Shown here in pieces: positions 7,828 to 13,911 of a stretch of DNA of 14,196 nt. The notes under the pieces were generated by a model, which was not told the origin of the DNA, searched no databases, and saw only the letters and a program-made list of their open reading frames with translations. The stretch spans positions 1-14,196 of the forward strand of contig JALRCK010000021.1 of assembly GCA_023262305.1 (NCBI GenBank), read 5' to 3'. The translations under genes were made by a program, and so were the position numbers. Each line of letters begins with the position of its first letter. Position 1 is the stretch's first letter. This stretch comes from Deltaproteobacteria bacterium (GTDB lineage Bacteria > Bdellovibrionota_C > UBA2361 > OMII01).

Positions 7828-8856
7828 TTACGAAATGCGAGAGGACAGCCTCTCAAAGTAATCAACCGGCAACACCACCGATGGGGTCTTACCTGACTCG
7901 GCAGCGGCCTCTAATCCACGCTTGTTGGAACCGGCGTTAAATCTTCCACCAAAACATGGGTCAAACTCGGTTATTCCAAGCCTGTGCAAACTCAAACCAC
8001 TCTCAACCCCTGCTCCAAGCCGCAGTCGAGTGATCGTCATCGATGGGATCTTCTCGGAAGGGCATCCGATCACCAGCAGCCTTGCGTTTGGAAAATGAGA
8101 GAGAAAGAGATCGCTATCCAAGTACCGATCACACTCGATAAGCACCACTCCGTTTCGTTCCAGGTGCCCACCACGTCGAGCTATCTCACCGACAGTAATT
8201 CGCTTGTCATGCAGCACCTCCAGATGCTCTCTGACCTGTTGAGAATAAGGTTCCCCTTTCAGAAACGCCGAAAGTGCCCCCACAAGGAGTGGCAGGTCCC
8301 GAGTCGTTGAGCACGCCTGCAGAATATCCGCCAACTCGTTCGGCGCTCCTTTGTGGTCGGCGTCAACCACCGCCCGCTCAAATCGTTCGTGAGGTGGGAC
8401 AACCCCGGTCAAAATCATTGCTGAGAGCACGCTATCACAGTCAGTATGATTGATGACTACGACATCCCCGATCTCCGGCTTCAACGCACCCCGCTGTCGA
8501 ACCCATTGGCAGGCGAGCACTCCTGAGGAGACATGCCGCTCCCACTTCGCATCAGGGGCGTGATGATCGATGTTAACGATCCTCTTTCCAATCTGGTATC
8601 CAGAGTGGCACGACAGTAGCTCGCCTTTTTCGGCGCCACTAACATAAAAATCAACAGCGAATATTCTCCGAGCATGTGGAAATCGGCTCTCAAGATCGGC
8701 AACTGTTGGTGTATTGGTCGCGGGGATCAGGTGAATCGGCGCGCGGGCGAATCGATCTTCGAGCTCCCGGCCTACACAATCCCACTCATAGTGATGAGGA
8801 GCGGAGGGACCACCATCTCCCGAAGTCTTGCGAGTTAAGGTTGAGCCTGGAGACAT
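7828..8856 (-). CDS. Divergent DHH-family phosphoesterase-like protein
   Basis: A 342-residue protein on the reverse strand, with ATG at 8856 the only sensible start and no visible Shine-Dalgarno. It carries the DHH signature NIDHHAPD with Asp97-His98-His99, an upstream VDFY motif with Asp69 in the place of DHH motif II, and near the C-terminus GGRFNAG (303-309), which resembles the GG-x-x-x-A-G of a DHHA1 substrate domain. Motif I is unclear: HHYEWDCVG (21-29) is a weak candidate at the expected place, while HTDCDSVLSA (137-146) looks more like motif I but lies after DHH. The family cleaves phosphodiester or phosphoanhydride bonds (oligonucleotides, cyclic dinucleotides, pyrophosphate) with metal ions. 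The substrate is not predictable. It is convergent with pirin and likely its own transcription unit. Confidence 0.8.
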   Translation of the reverse strand: MSPGSTLTRKTSGDGGPSAPHHYEWDCVGRELEDRFARAPIHLIPATNTPTVADLESRFPHARRIFAVDFYVSGAEKGELLSCHSGYQIGKRIVNIDHHAPDAKWERHVSSGVLACQWVRQRGALKPEIGDVVVINHTDCDSVLSAMILTGVVPPHERFERAVVDADHKGAPNELADILQACSTTRDLPLLVGALSAFLKGEPYSQQVREHLEVLHDKRITVGEIARRGGHLERNGVVLIECDRYLDSDLFLSHFPNARLLVIGCPSEKIPSMTITRLRLGAGVESGLSLHRLGITEFDPCFGGRFNAGSNKRGLEAAAESGKTPSVVLPVDYFERLSSRIS

Positions 8857-8865
8857 GAGGATGAG

Positions 8866-8871
8866 TTTATA
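8866..8871 (-). promoter_or_regulatory. Possible -10 element of the DHH-type gene
   Basis: On the reverse strand TATAAA lies 9 nt before the ATG at 8856, inside TAGTATAAACT. If used as a -10 box, transcription would begin almost at the start codon, giving a leaderless or nearly leaderless mRNA, which fits the missing Shine-Dalgarno. No good -35 is seen at the expected spacing. Confidence 0.28.
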
Positions 8872-8879
8872 CTAAGCAC

Positions 8880-8907
8880 AAAGAATAACCGAGAGCTAAC
8901 TGCTCGG
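8880..8907 (-). terminator. Possible intrinsic terminator after the 137-residue lipoprotein gene
   Basis: On the reverse strand CCGAG, a 9-nt loop and CTCGG (8889-8907) form a 5-bp GC-rich stem, directly followed by TTATTCTTT (8880-8888). It begins 12 nt downstream of the lipoprotein stop codon, the right place to end that two-gene unit before the DHH-type gene. The stem is short, so this is a tentative call. Confidence 0.42.
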
Positions 8908-8919
8908 AAGAGGACCATT

Positions 8920-9333
8920 TCAATTCGCCAGCTTAAATATCGAGAGCACCCGCTGCCCCCCATGTGTCTGAACGATACCCCCGAAGTCAGAATACTCACG
9001 CTCCCCCGTAAAGGGTGCAAGCTGCCACAAGAAGCTATCGAGCGGCGCAACGAGGATCCCGGTCATACGCTGCCCTGACTGATCGACTACCTCGTAGCGA
9101 GCGCCCTCACTTCGGTTGACGGGCGAAGCGACCGGCACCATTTTTACTCGCGACAGATACACGCGCACCCCCTCGGGTGCGCTGAGCGCATCACGCAAAG
9201 ATGTGCGTACGTGTTGCTCCGTGGGAACCGGTAACACCGACACATCCTCTGATTCAAGTCGCTCCTCACGGCACCCTATCAAGGCTGATGCGAGGGTCAC
9301 ACAAGCGGCTGCGTTTGAAATCTTTGCGAACAT
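8920..9333 (-). CDS. Small putative lipoprotein, 137 residues
   Basis: ATG 9333 opens a protein with a typical lipoprotein signal: a basic start, hydrophobic core and SALIGC lipobox with Cys21 as the lipidation site. Residue +2 is Arg, so there is no Asp retention signal and sorting to the outer membrane would be expected by the enterobacterial rule. The mature part (about 116 residues) has the pattern of a small beta-rich domain (VRVYLSRVKMV, ARYEVVDQSG, MTGILVAPLDSFLWQL, RVLSIFKLAN). I do not recognise the family. The start lies 21 nt after the stop of the upstream lipoprotein gene, so the two are probably cotranscribed. The ribosome binding site is weak (AAGCAAAAG). Confidence 0.8.
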   Translation of the reverse strand: MFAKISNAAACVTLASALIGCREERLESEDVSVLPVPTEQHVRTSLRDALSAPEGVRVYLSRVKMVPVASPVNRSEGARYEVVDQSGQRMTGILVAPLDSFLWQLAPFTGEREYSDFGGIVQTHGGQRVLSIFKLAN

Positions 9334-9354
9334 CTTTTGCTTTGGATGGTTGGG

Positions 9355-9918
9355 TTACATCTTTTTCAATTGTCCACTGTACGAAGTGGAGCAGGATAGA
9401 GCCTGATTTTGGCATGTAACAGCAAGCGTCCCATTCACCGTGCCAGTTGTCGCGCCCGTGAGGTTGATGTCAGATGAAATATCGGCCGTGCATCGCTGCA
9501 GGGGAACCTTGAATTGCCCTCTCGGCTTCACATTTTTTCCAACCCGATTGCCGCGAAGGGTGACAAATCCAAGCATCTTGAGGTGCACCTGCTGCCTTCT
9601 CTCCCGAACGATTACGGTCGCCGTGGTGCTCTTGCTAAGATAACTACACCCGCTCCCCTTCTTTTGTAGACTGACCCTCCACGTCCCCTCCATCGAGTTG
9701 GGCGTCATAGAGCCTCGCGAAGCGCTCTTCTGCAGAGGCATGCCTTGAAAGGATCTTGAGAAATAGTCGCCGCATGAACAGCCTTGTGGTAGGTCAAACG
9801 GACCACAACCAAAGAGCACGTTGTCACAGCACGAGGGTCGCTCCCATGGGCAATCTAATCCGCCATCACATCCGACGAAACAAAGCGCCACCAGGCTTAG
9901 TAGAAGAGAGCTTCGCAT
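9355..9918 (-). CDS. Cysteine-rich putative lipoprotein, 187 residues
   Basis: ATG 9918 is preferred over the upstream ATG at 9948 because it places a clean signal peptide at the N-terminus (residues 1-17, MRSSLLLSLVALCFVGC) and has GGTGGA a few bases upstream. Cys17 is the likely lipidated residue, although Phe at -3 of the lipobox is less common than Leu. The mature protein has a Cys-rich head (Cys23, 30, 31, 38, 47, 49), a Ser/Thr-rich middle with a basic patch, and four further cysteines toward the C-terminus, so disulfides are likely outside the cytoplasm. I find no recognisable domain. It heads a probable two-gene unit with the 137-residue lipoprotein. Confidence 0.8.
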   Translation of the reverse strand: MRSSLLLSLVALCFVGCDGGLDCPWERPSCCDNVLFGCGPFDLPQGCSCGDYFSRSFQGMPLQKSASRGSMTPNSMEGTWRVSLQKKGSGCSYLSKSTTATVIVRERRQQVHLKMLGFVTLRGNRVGKNVKPRGQFKVPLQRCTADISSDINLTGATTGTVNGTLAVTCQNQALSCSTSYSGQLKKM

Positions 9919-9998
9919 AGTGTTTCCACCCAGTATGGTATCTAGCACAAGACTACCTCACCCATAGCTCTTATCCGAGGGTGAACAGCCTCGTTCCT

Positions 9999-10020
9999 GA
10001 TATCATTCCGATATCATTCC
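9999..10020. repeat. Perfect 11-bp tandem duplication
   Basis: GATATCATTCC occurs twice head to tail (9999-10009 and 10010-10020) in the 109-bp gap between the DoxX stop and the cysteine-rich lipoprotein start. One copy per DNA turn would place two sites on the same helix face. Just beside it CGAGG (9976-9980) and CCTCG (9989-9993) form a short stem with an 8-nt loop. Role unknown. Confidence 0.7.
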
Positions 10021-10027
10021 GGGCGAT

Positions 10028-10486
10028 TCAGTACTTAAACGTACTAACGACGTCTTGTCGGGCGTGATTTGGCATCCTCGACGGGGAGATCAGCCATAGA
10101 TAGATCAGTCCACACATGAGGCACATATCGGTGCGAGCCTCATGCAGCATGCTCAGCACTCCGTATCGTGGTAGCGGCTTTAACGAGAATCCAAACACAT
10201 CATGCCCAAGGAGAATCGGCACTTTCGTGGAGACAATCGCAACCACCATGATTACGGAGAGAGGAATGATGGAGTATCGCATGAACAATCCACATAGGAT
10301 CAGAGCGCCACACAGGAGCTCTGTGACGCCAACACATGGTCCGAGGAACTCAGGTATAGGAATTCCTATCTTGGCGAACCGTCCACTTCCTAGCTCTACG
10401 GGATAGAGCAGTTTCTGCAGCCCCTCCGAGATAAAGATCGCCCCAACCATGAGTCTGATAGGAAATGTTTGCTCCACCGGACGCAT
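10028..10486 (-). CDS. DoxX family membrane protein
   Basis: ATG 10486 has a strong AAGGAGAG ribosome binding site upstream. The 152-residue protein has four hydrophobic segments (about residues 9-28, 48-70, 72-94 and 120-133). It shows the DoxX pattern: FISEGLQKLLYP, then GRFAKIGIPIPEFLGPCVGVTELLCGALILCGL, with the conserved Glu-Gly and the second Glu in membrane helices. DoxX-like proteins are small inner-membrane proteins tied in some bacteria to thiol or redox stress; many have no known role. The gene starts 16 nt after the methyltransferase stop, so both are likely on one transcript. The C-terminal tail is short and polar. Confidence 0.92.
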   Translation of the reverse strand: MRPVEQTFPIRLMVGAIFISEGLQKLLYPVELGSGRFAKIGIPIPEFLGPCVGVTELLCGALILCGLFMRYSIIPLSVIMVVAIVSTKVPILLGHDVFGFSLKPLPRYGVLSMLHEARTDMCLMCGLIYLWLISPSRMPNHARQDVVSTFKY

Positions 10487-10502
10487 GTGGTCTCTCCTTG
10501 AG

Positions 10503-11174
10503 CTATCGGATTTTGCGAAGGTATCCTCGTGGATTCCAACTCACAAGAAATTTCTCTCGAGATTTGTCTGGCTCAAATGATTGGTCCTTAGCAAGGAACT
10601 CCTCGATCGCCTCAAAGGGTCCAGGACCAAATGAGGGATACACCGGATGCCCATTCACATTCGAGTCCTCCACTATCAAATAGCTCCCGACGGTGACAAG
10701 AGGCGAGAAGAGCTGCAGCTCTTTGGAAACGTGCTCCTTGGAGTGATCTGCATCGAGAATTACCATGCACACGGCGCCCTTTTCGCGATGCCGCGCCGCG
10801 ACCTCCGCCACCGTAGGATCCGCACTCGACCCGGTGAGGTACGAAATGCGAGGATGGCGAGCTCGGAGGGAAAGTTCCTGGACATCAATCGAGACGATCG
10901 CACCTTTTCCTATGATATCCATGATGTGAGCTAGGAACAGCGTGGTTCCACTCGCGTAGGTGCCCGTCTCGATCACAAGGTCAGGTTTTACCTCGTTAAG
11001 AATCTCCTGATAGTTCCACAGATCCGCCGGAGTTTTCAGAACGGGATACCCCATCCACTTCGTCTGCTCCCAAATTCGGTGGTGACCGGGACCCAGCCGC
11101 TTGTCATAGTAAAGCTCATGAAAGCGATCCGCGATTGCCTGCTCCTCGGGTGTAAGATCGTATTCTGTTGCCAT
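10503..11174 (-). CDS. CmcI-like SAM-dependent methyltransferase
   Basis: This 223-residue protein matches the cephalosporin hydroxylase/CmcI and rhamnosyl O-methyltransferase family. The SAM-binding loop is VIETGTYASGTT (Glu69-Gly71 onward), the strand-2 acidic residue is in VSIDVQ, and the metal-site acids are Asp141 (ILDADHSKEHV) and Glu169-Asp170 (LIVEDSN). Near the C-terminus GPGPFEAIEEFL and a basic RGYLRKIR end are typical. Members methylate hydroxyls on sugars, antibiotics or other small molecules in the cytoplasm; the substrate here is unknown. The start ATG 11174 has GAGGT directly against it, too close for normal use, so initiation may be leaderless. No glycosyltransferase or antibiotic genes lie beside it; its only partner is DoxX. 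Confidence 0.9.
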   Translation of the reverse strand: MATEYDLTPEEQAIADRFHELYYDKRLGPGHHRIWEQTKWMGYPVLKTPADLWNYQEILNEVKPDLVIETGTYASGTTLFLAHIMDIIGKGAIVSIDVQELSLRARHPRISYLTGSSADPTVAEVAARHREKGAVCMVILDADHSKEHVSKELQLFSPLVTVGSYLIVEDSNVNGHPVYPSFGPGPFEAIEEFLAKDQSFEPDKSREKFLVSWNPRGYLRKIR

Positions 11175-11260
11175 ACCTCAAGAGACTATGGCACCAGAAT
11201 CAACCACGCTAGGTGATAAAGGCGGGCGATTCGTATCGGCTAAAAACACTTTGTCCCTTC

Positions 11261-11361
11261 ATGGAGGGCGCGGGTACCCCCGGGTCAGTATACGTGCCCC
11301 CTTGATGAAATCTCATAGAGGTCGCCACATAGCGCGGCCCGAGGGGGCTCGGGTCCTCCAT
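11261..11361. other. 101-bp segment bounded by 24-bp imperfect inverted repeats, upstream of folP
   Basis: The intergenic region 11175-11443 has no convincing gene. Within it, 11261-11284 and 11338-11361 are inverted copies: both arms begin ATGGAGG when read inward and end CGGG, with 18 of 24 Watson-Crick pairs plus 3 G-T pairs. The 53-nt interior holds most of repeat copy B. Each arm also has its own symmetry: GGGTACCC at 11272-11279, and a 6-bp hairpin CCCGAG-GGGG-CTCGGG at 11338-11353. So a long stem and local hairpins are alternatives. It could be a miniature element or the structured leader of folP. Confidence 0.5.
11300..11345 (+). repeat. 46-bp dispersed repeat, copy B
   Basis: Ungapped match (36/46) to copy A at 7775-7820. 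The hairpin is CCTTGATGA, loop AATC, TCATAGAGG, again with 8 of 9 positions paired. Compared with copy A, one substitution in the right arm restores a pair that A lacks (T-A instead of T-T) and one breaks a pair (G-A instead of G-C). The shared distal part is GTCGCC, then CGG and CCGAGGG. It lies about 100 nt upstream of folP on the same strand. Confidence 0.6.
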
Positions 11362-11443
11362 ATGCAACCAAGAACAAGCCCCCCTGACATCCCCGCGGTC
11401 ACGCCTTTTGCCACCCTGCGGCTCCCAATGCTACATATCTCTC

Positions 11444-12262
11444 ATGGCAACCACGATCGTTGGCATCCTTAATTGCACCCCCGACAGCTTTTCCGACGGC
11501 ACTGAGGATCTCTCGCCAGGGGCTCTCTGCGACCGGGCGCTGCGACTTATCGATCAGGGGGCTGATGTTCTCGATATCGGTGGGGACTCTACCCGGCCAG
11601 GATCCGCATGCTCGGGAGTCGATGAGGAGTGGCGGCGCATCGCCCCCGTGCTCAGAGCGATGCGGGGAAAAATTCCATGTTCAGTTGACACGCACCACGT
11701 TGAGGTTGCGCGACGCGCTATCGAATTCGGTGCCACCTTTATCAACGATATCTCTGGCACCCTCTCGGCAGAGATGGTGAACCTTGTCGCCTGTCATCGG
11801 GTCTCCTACATTTTCATGTTCAACGCACACCGTGGGGCCCATGTATTTGAAGGCGGGTTGCAGACCCCTATCGCTTTCTCAAGCATATCTGATTGGATCT
11901 CAACCGCGATCCAACAACTCACTACTATGGGAGTTTCACCTGATAAACTTATAGCCGATCCCGGCATGGGCGCCTTCATCAGCAAAGACCCTGCCGTATC
12001 GTGGGAGGTCCTCTCTCGATTTCATGAACTTCCGGCCCCGAACGGGGGACTATTACTCGGCTGCTCACGAAAGGGATTCCTAACGACAGCTAAAGAGGAG
12101 CCTCCACAAAAACGAGATCTACGCTCCTGCAAGGCAGGAGCTGCAGCAGTGAGAAGGGTTAGTCCCTCAACACCAACATTTCTGCGCGTCCACAACACCT
12201 TGATGCAACGACAAATATTGAACGAATGGGATTCTATGAGCGAGGCTGAACGCGCGCTCTAA
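11444..12262 (+). CDS. folP: Dihydropteroate synthase
   Basis: ATG 11444 is chosen because the DHPS motif begins only six residues later; the upstream TTG at 11408 would add an unlike extension. The product has 272 residues, a normal size. Motifs in order: GILNCTPDSFSDG (7-19), DIGGDSTRPGS (44-54), SVDT (80-83), INDISG (100-105), ADPGMG (171-176), CSRKGF (207-212) and RVHN (248-251). The enzyme joins pteridine pyrophosphate and p-aminobenzoate in the cytoplasm. Oddities: Asp48 replaces the usual Glu of GGESTRPG, the usual MH motif reads FMFNAHRG, and the DPG loop runs on as GAFISKDP rather than GFGK. The pterin and sulfonamide-site residues otherwise look present. No Shine-Dalgarno is visible. 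It is convergent with folK, stop codons overlapping. Confidence 0.93.
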   Translation: MATTIVGILNCTPDSFSDGTEDLSPGALCDRALRLIDQGADVLDIGGDSTRPGSACSGVDEEWRRIAPVLRAMRGKIPCSVDTHHVEVARRAIEFGATFINDISGTLSAEMVNLVACHRVSYIFMFNAHRGAHVFEGGLQTPIAFSSISDWISTAIQQLTTMGVSPDKLIADPGMGAFISKDPAVSWEVLSRFHELPAPNGGLLLGCSRKGFLTTAKEEPPQKRDLRSCKAGAAAVRRVSPSTPTFLRVHNTLMQRQILNEWDSMSEAERAL

Positions 12263-12789
12263 CTCCATTCAAACGGCAGGGTCCGCACGATAAAACGCTC
12301 CACCCCACTCTCTGAGAGCTCCACCGAGAGTTGGCGCATACTCTTCCCGATGACGGGGTGGAGAAAATCCGGCGCAATCTCGGCTAGTGGATCAACCACA
12401 AAGTCCCTCTTGGGTATCTCGGGATGGGGAAGACTGAGCGGTGGCGTACTCACAACTGTGTCTCCGACGAAAAGGAGGTCAAGATCAATGGTTCGAGGCT
12501 CCCACCGCTTATCAGGTGACCGGTCGCGTCCCAGTTGCCTTTCGATCTTAAGTAGTTCCCGCAAAATGGTATCCGCATCCCTCTCAGACCGTACCTCGAT
12601 CACCGCATTGACGTAATTCGGTTGGGTCGCGCCATTAAGCGTAAGGGCTCGAGTCTCATAGAGAGATGAAAGTTTCACGATCTCTCCAATGCCGCCATTC
12701 AGCATAGGAAGAGCACGGCGAAGGGTCGCCACTGGTTCTCCAAGATTGCCGCCAAAAGCGATGAAAGCTGGGGATAAAGCCATGGTCAT
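12259..12789 (-). CDS. folK: 2-amino-4-hydroxy-6-hydroxymethyldihydropteridine pyrophosphokinase
   Basis: The 176-residue product matches HPPK throughout: FGGNLG (12-17), YETRAL, the long central block ending RWEPRTIDLDLLFVGD with the metal-binding Asp102 and Asp104, then LPHPEIPKRDFVVDPLAEIAPD (120-141) and HPVIG. The enzyme transfers pyrophosphate from ATP to hydroxymethyldihydropterin, the step just before FolP. Two in-frame starts exist, 12789 and 12783; neither has a strong ribosome binding site. All catalytic landmarks are present. The stop TAG (12259-12261) overlaps the folP stop TAA on the other strand by 2 of its bases, and the start lies only 30 bp from the divergent trmO start. Confidence 0.95.
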   Translation of the reverse strand: MTMALSPAFIAFGGNLGEPVATLRRALPMLNGGIGEIVKLSSLYETRALTLNGATQPNYVNAVIEVRSERDADTILRELLKIERQLGRDRSPDKRWEPRTIDLDLLFVGDTVVSTPPLSLPHPEIPKRDFVVDPLAEIAPDFLHPVIGKSMRQLSVELSESGVERFIVRTLPFEWS

Positions 12790-12798
12790 AGGGCACCG

Positions 12799-12828
12799 AG
12801 CGTAGCCTGTTTTCTATGGATGAGGCAA
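12799..12828 (-). promoter_or_regulatory. folK: Possible folK promoter
   Basis: On the reverse strand TTGCCT (12823-12828) and TACGCT (12799-12804) are spaced by 18 nt and end 9 nt before the folK ATG. The -35 matches TTGACA at 4 of 6 positions. If real, the transcript has almost no leader and the promoter lies within the first codons of trmO. Confidence 0.3.
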
Positions 12829-13911
12829 ATCACCCCCGAAAAATTGAGCGAGGAGGCTTCGACAACCTCGAACCCATCGGAAAACGATGGCATACTGGTC
12901 GCTTGGGTCGAAACCCTGCCCGCCAAACGCCCGAGTTTGGTTGCGACAGACCGTGGCGCTTTCTATAGTGTCTCGGGCACAATGCTCGTCGAAGAGCACG
13001 AGCTCCTCAAGGCTTTGAGGGCAAAATCGCAGGTGAAGCCCCACGAGACACCCATGGTAAAGGTACCTCCCGAACAACTCTCCCTCTCCGTACGCCCAAT
13101 CGGGGTGATCCGAACAACCATGCGGACTAAATTTGACTCTCCGCATCAACCCATCAACTCAGACAGCGAACGGAGCGTGATCGAGCTCTTTCCTGGTCAC
13201 GGTTTTGATGTAGCTCTCCGAGACCTTGAGCAATTTGATCGCATCTGGCTTGTGTGGTGGTTTCACCGAAACTCAACCTGGCGTCCTCTCGTGCTTCCGC
13301 CACGCGGCGACGCGGTCCGACGTGGAGTGTTCGCCACTCGCTCTCCGCACCGACCTAATCCGATCGGCATAACGGCGGTTCCTCTCATCAGCGTCTCAAA
13401 ATTATCAATCACCGTGGGTAACACCGATCTAGTTGATGGCACCCCAATTCTTGACATCAAACCATACATCCCAGGCGTGGATGCTTTTCCAGATGCCTCT
13501 TCGGGTTGGGTAACCGATGTTGAGCAGAAACTCCTCGATCCCGTTGCCTACACCGTTACATGCACTGCGTTAGCGACCACCCAGATTGAGTGGCTACGGG
13601 AGAAATGGGGCATCGCTTTTTTTGAGCGGGCGGCTGAGATTCTCCAACGGGACCCTACGATTCACCGCACCCGCCGTATCCGTAAGTGGCAAGACGACCA
13701 CCTCCAAATGGGATGCGGGGCATGGAGATTAATCTTTGCGATTAACGGCTCACGTGTCGACGTGCTCAAGATTGTGCCCGGCTATCCGGACTCCCTCCTC
13801 CTCCAAGCAAGTGACGACGAGATCCCCGATCAACAGGCACAAATAGCATTCAAATCCATCTGGCCAGACGAGGAGAAGTTTGCACCCACGCTCGTGACAT
13901 CGAGTGAATAG
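12820..13911 (+). CDS. trmO: tRNA (adenine(37)-N6)-methyltransferase TrmO with N-terminal extension
   Basis: The 363-residue protein contains a full TrmO (TsaA/YaeB) core from about residue 91: PIGVIRT (93-99), KFDSPHQ, FDRIWLVWWFHRN (139-151), RRGVFATRSPHRPNPIG (167-183), DLVDGTPILDIKPYIP (203-218) and a C-terminal domain to about 320. TrmO uses SAM to add the N6 methyl of m6t6A37 in threonyl-type tRNAs. E. coli TrmO is 235 residues with PIG near its N-terminus, so about 90 residues here are extra; they read as protein-like sequence (GILVAWVETLPAKRPSLVA, then a helical LVEEHELLKALRAK) but match nothing I know. ATG 12820 has no visible Shine-Dalgarno, so a later start is possible. A tail of about 40 residues follows the core. 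Confidence 0.92.
   Translation: MRQITPEKLSEEASTTSNPSENDGILVAWVETLPAKRPSLVATDRGAFYSVSGTMLVEEHELLKALRAKSQVKPHETPMVKVPPEQLSLSVRPIGVIRTTMRTKFDSPHQPINSDSERSVIELFPGHGFDVALRDLEQFDRIWLVWWFHRNSTWRPLVLPPRGDAVRRGVFATRSPHRPNPIGITAVPLISVSKLSITVGNTDLVDGTPILDIKPYIPGVDAFPDASSGWVTDVEQKLLDPVAYTVTCTALATTQIEWLREKWGIAFFERAAEILQRDPTIHRTRRIRKWQDDHLQMGCGAWRLIFAINGSRVDVLKIVPGYPDSLLLQASDDEIPDQQAQIAFKSIWPDEEKFAPTLVTSSE

Noticed and set aside
7839..7854. Perfect GAGAGG-ACAG-CCTCTC hairpin as a terminator
   Set aside because: It lies inside the last codons of the DHH-type gene and has no T-run on either strand.
11188..11472. 94-residue open frame upstream of folP
   Set aside because: Composition is Arg/Pro/His-rich like random translation, it runs through the inverted repeats and into folP in another frame, and has no ribosome binding site.
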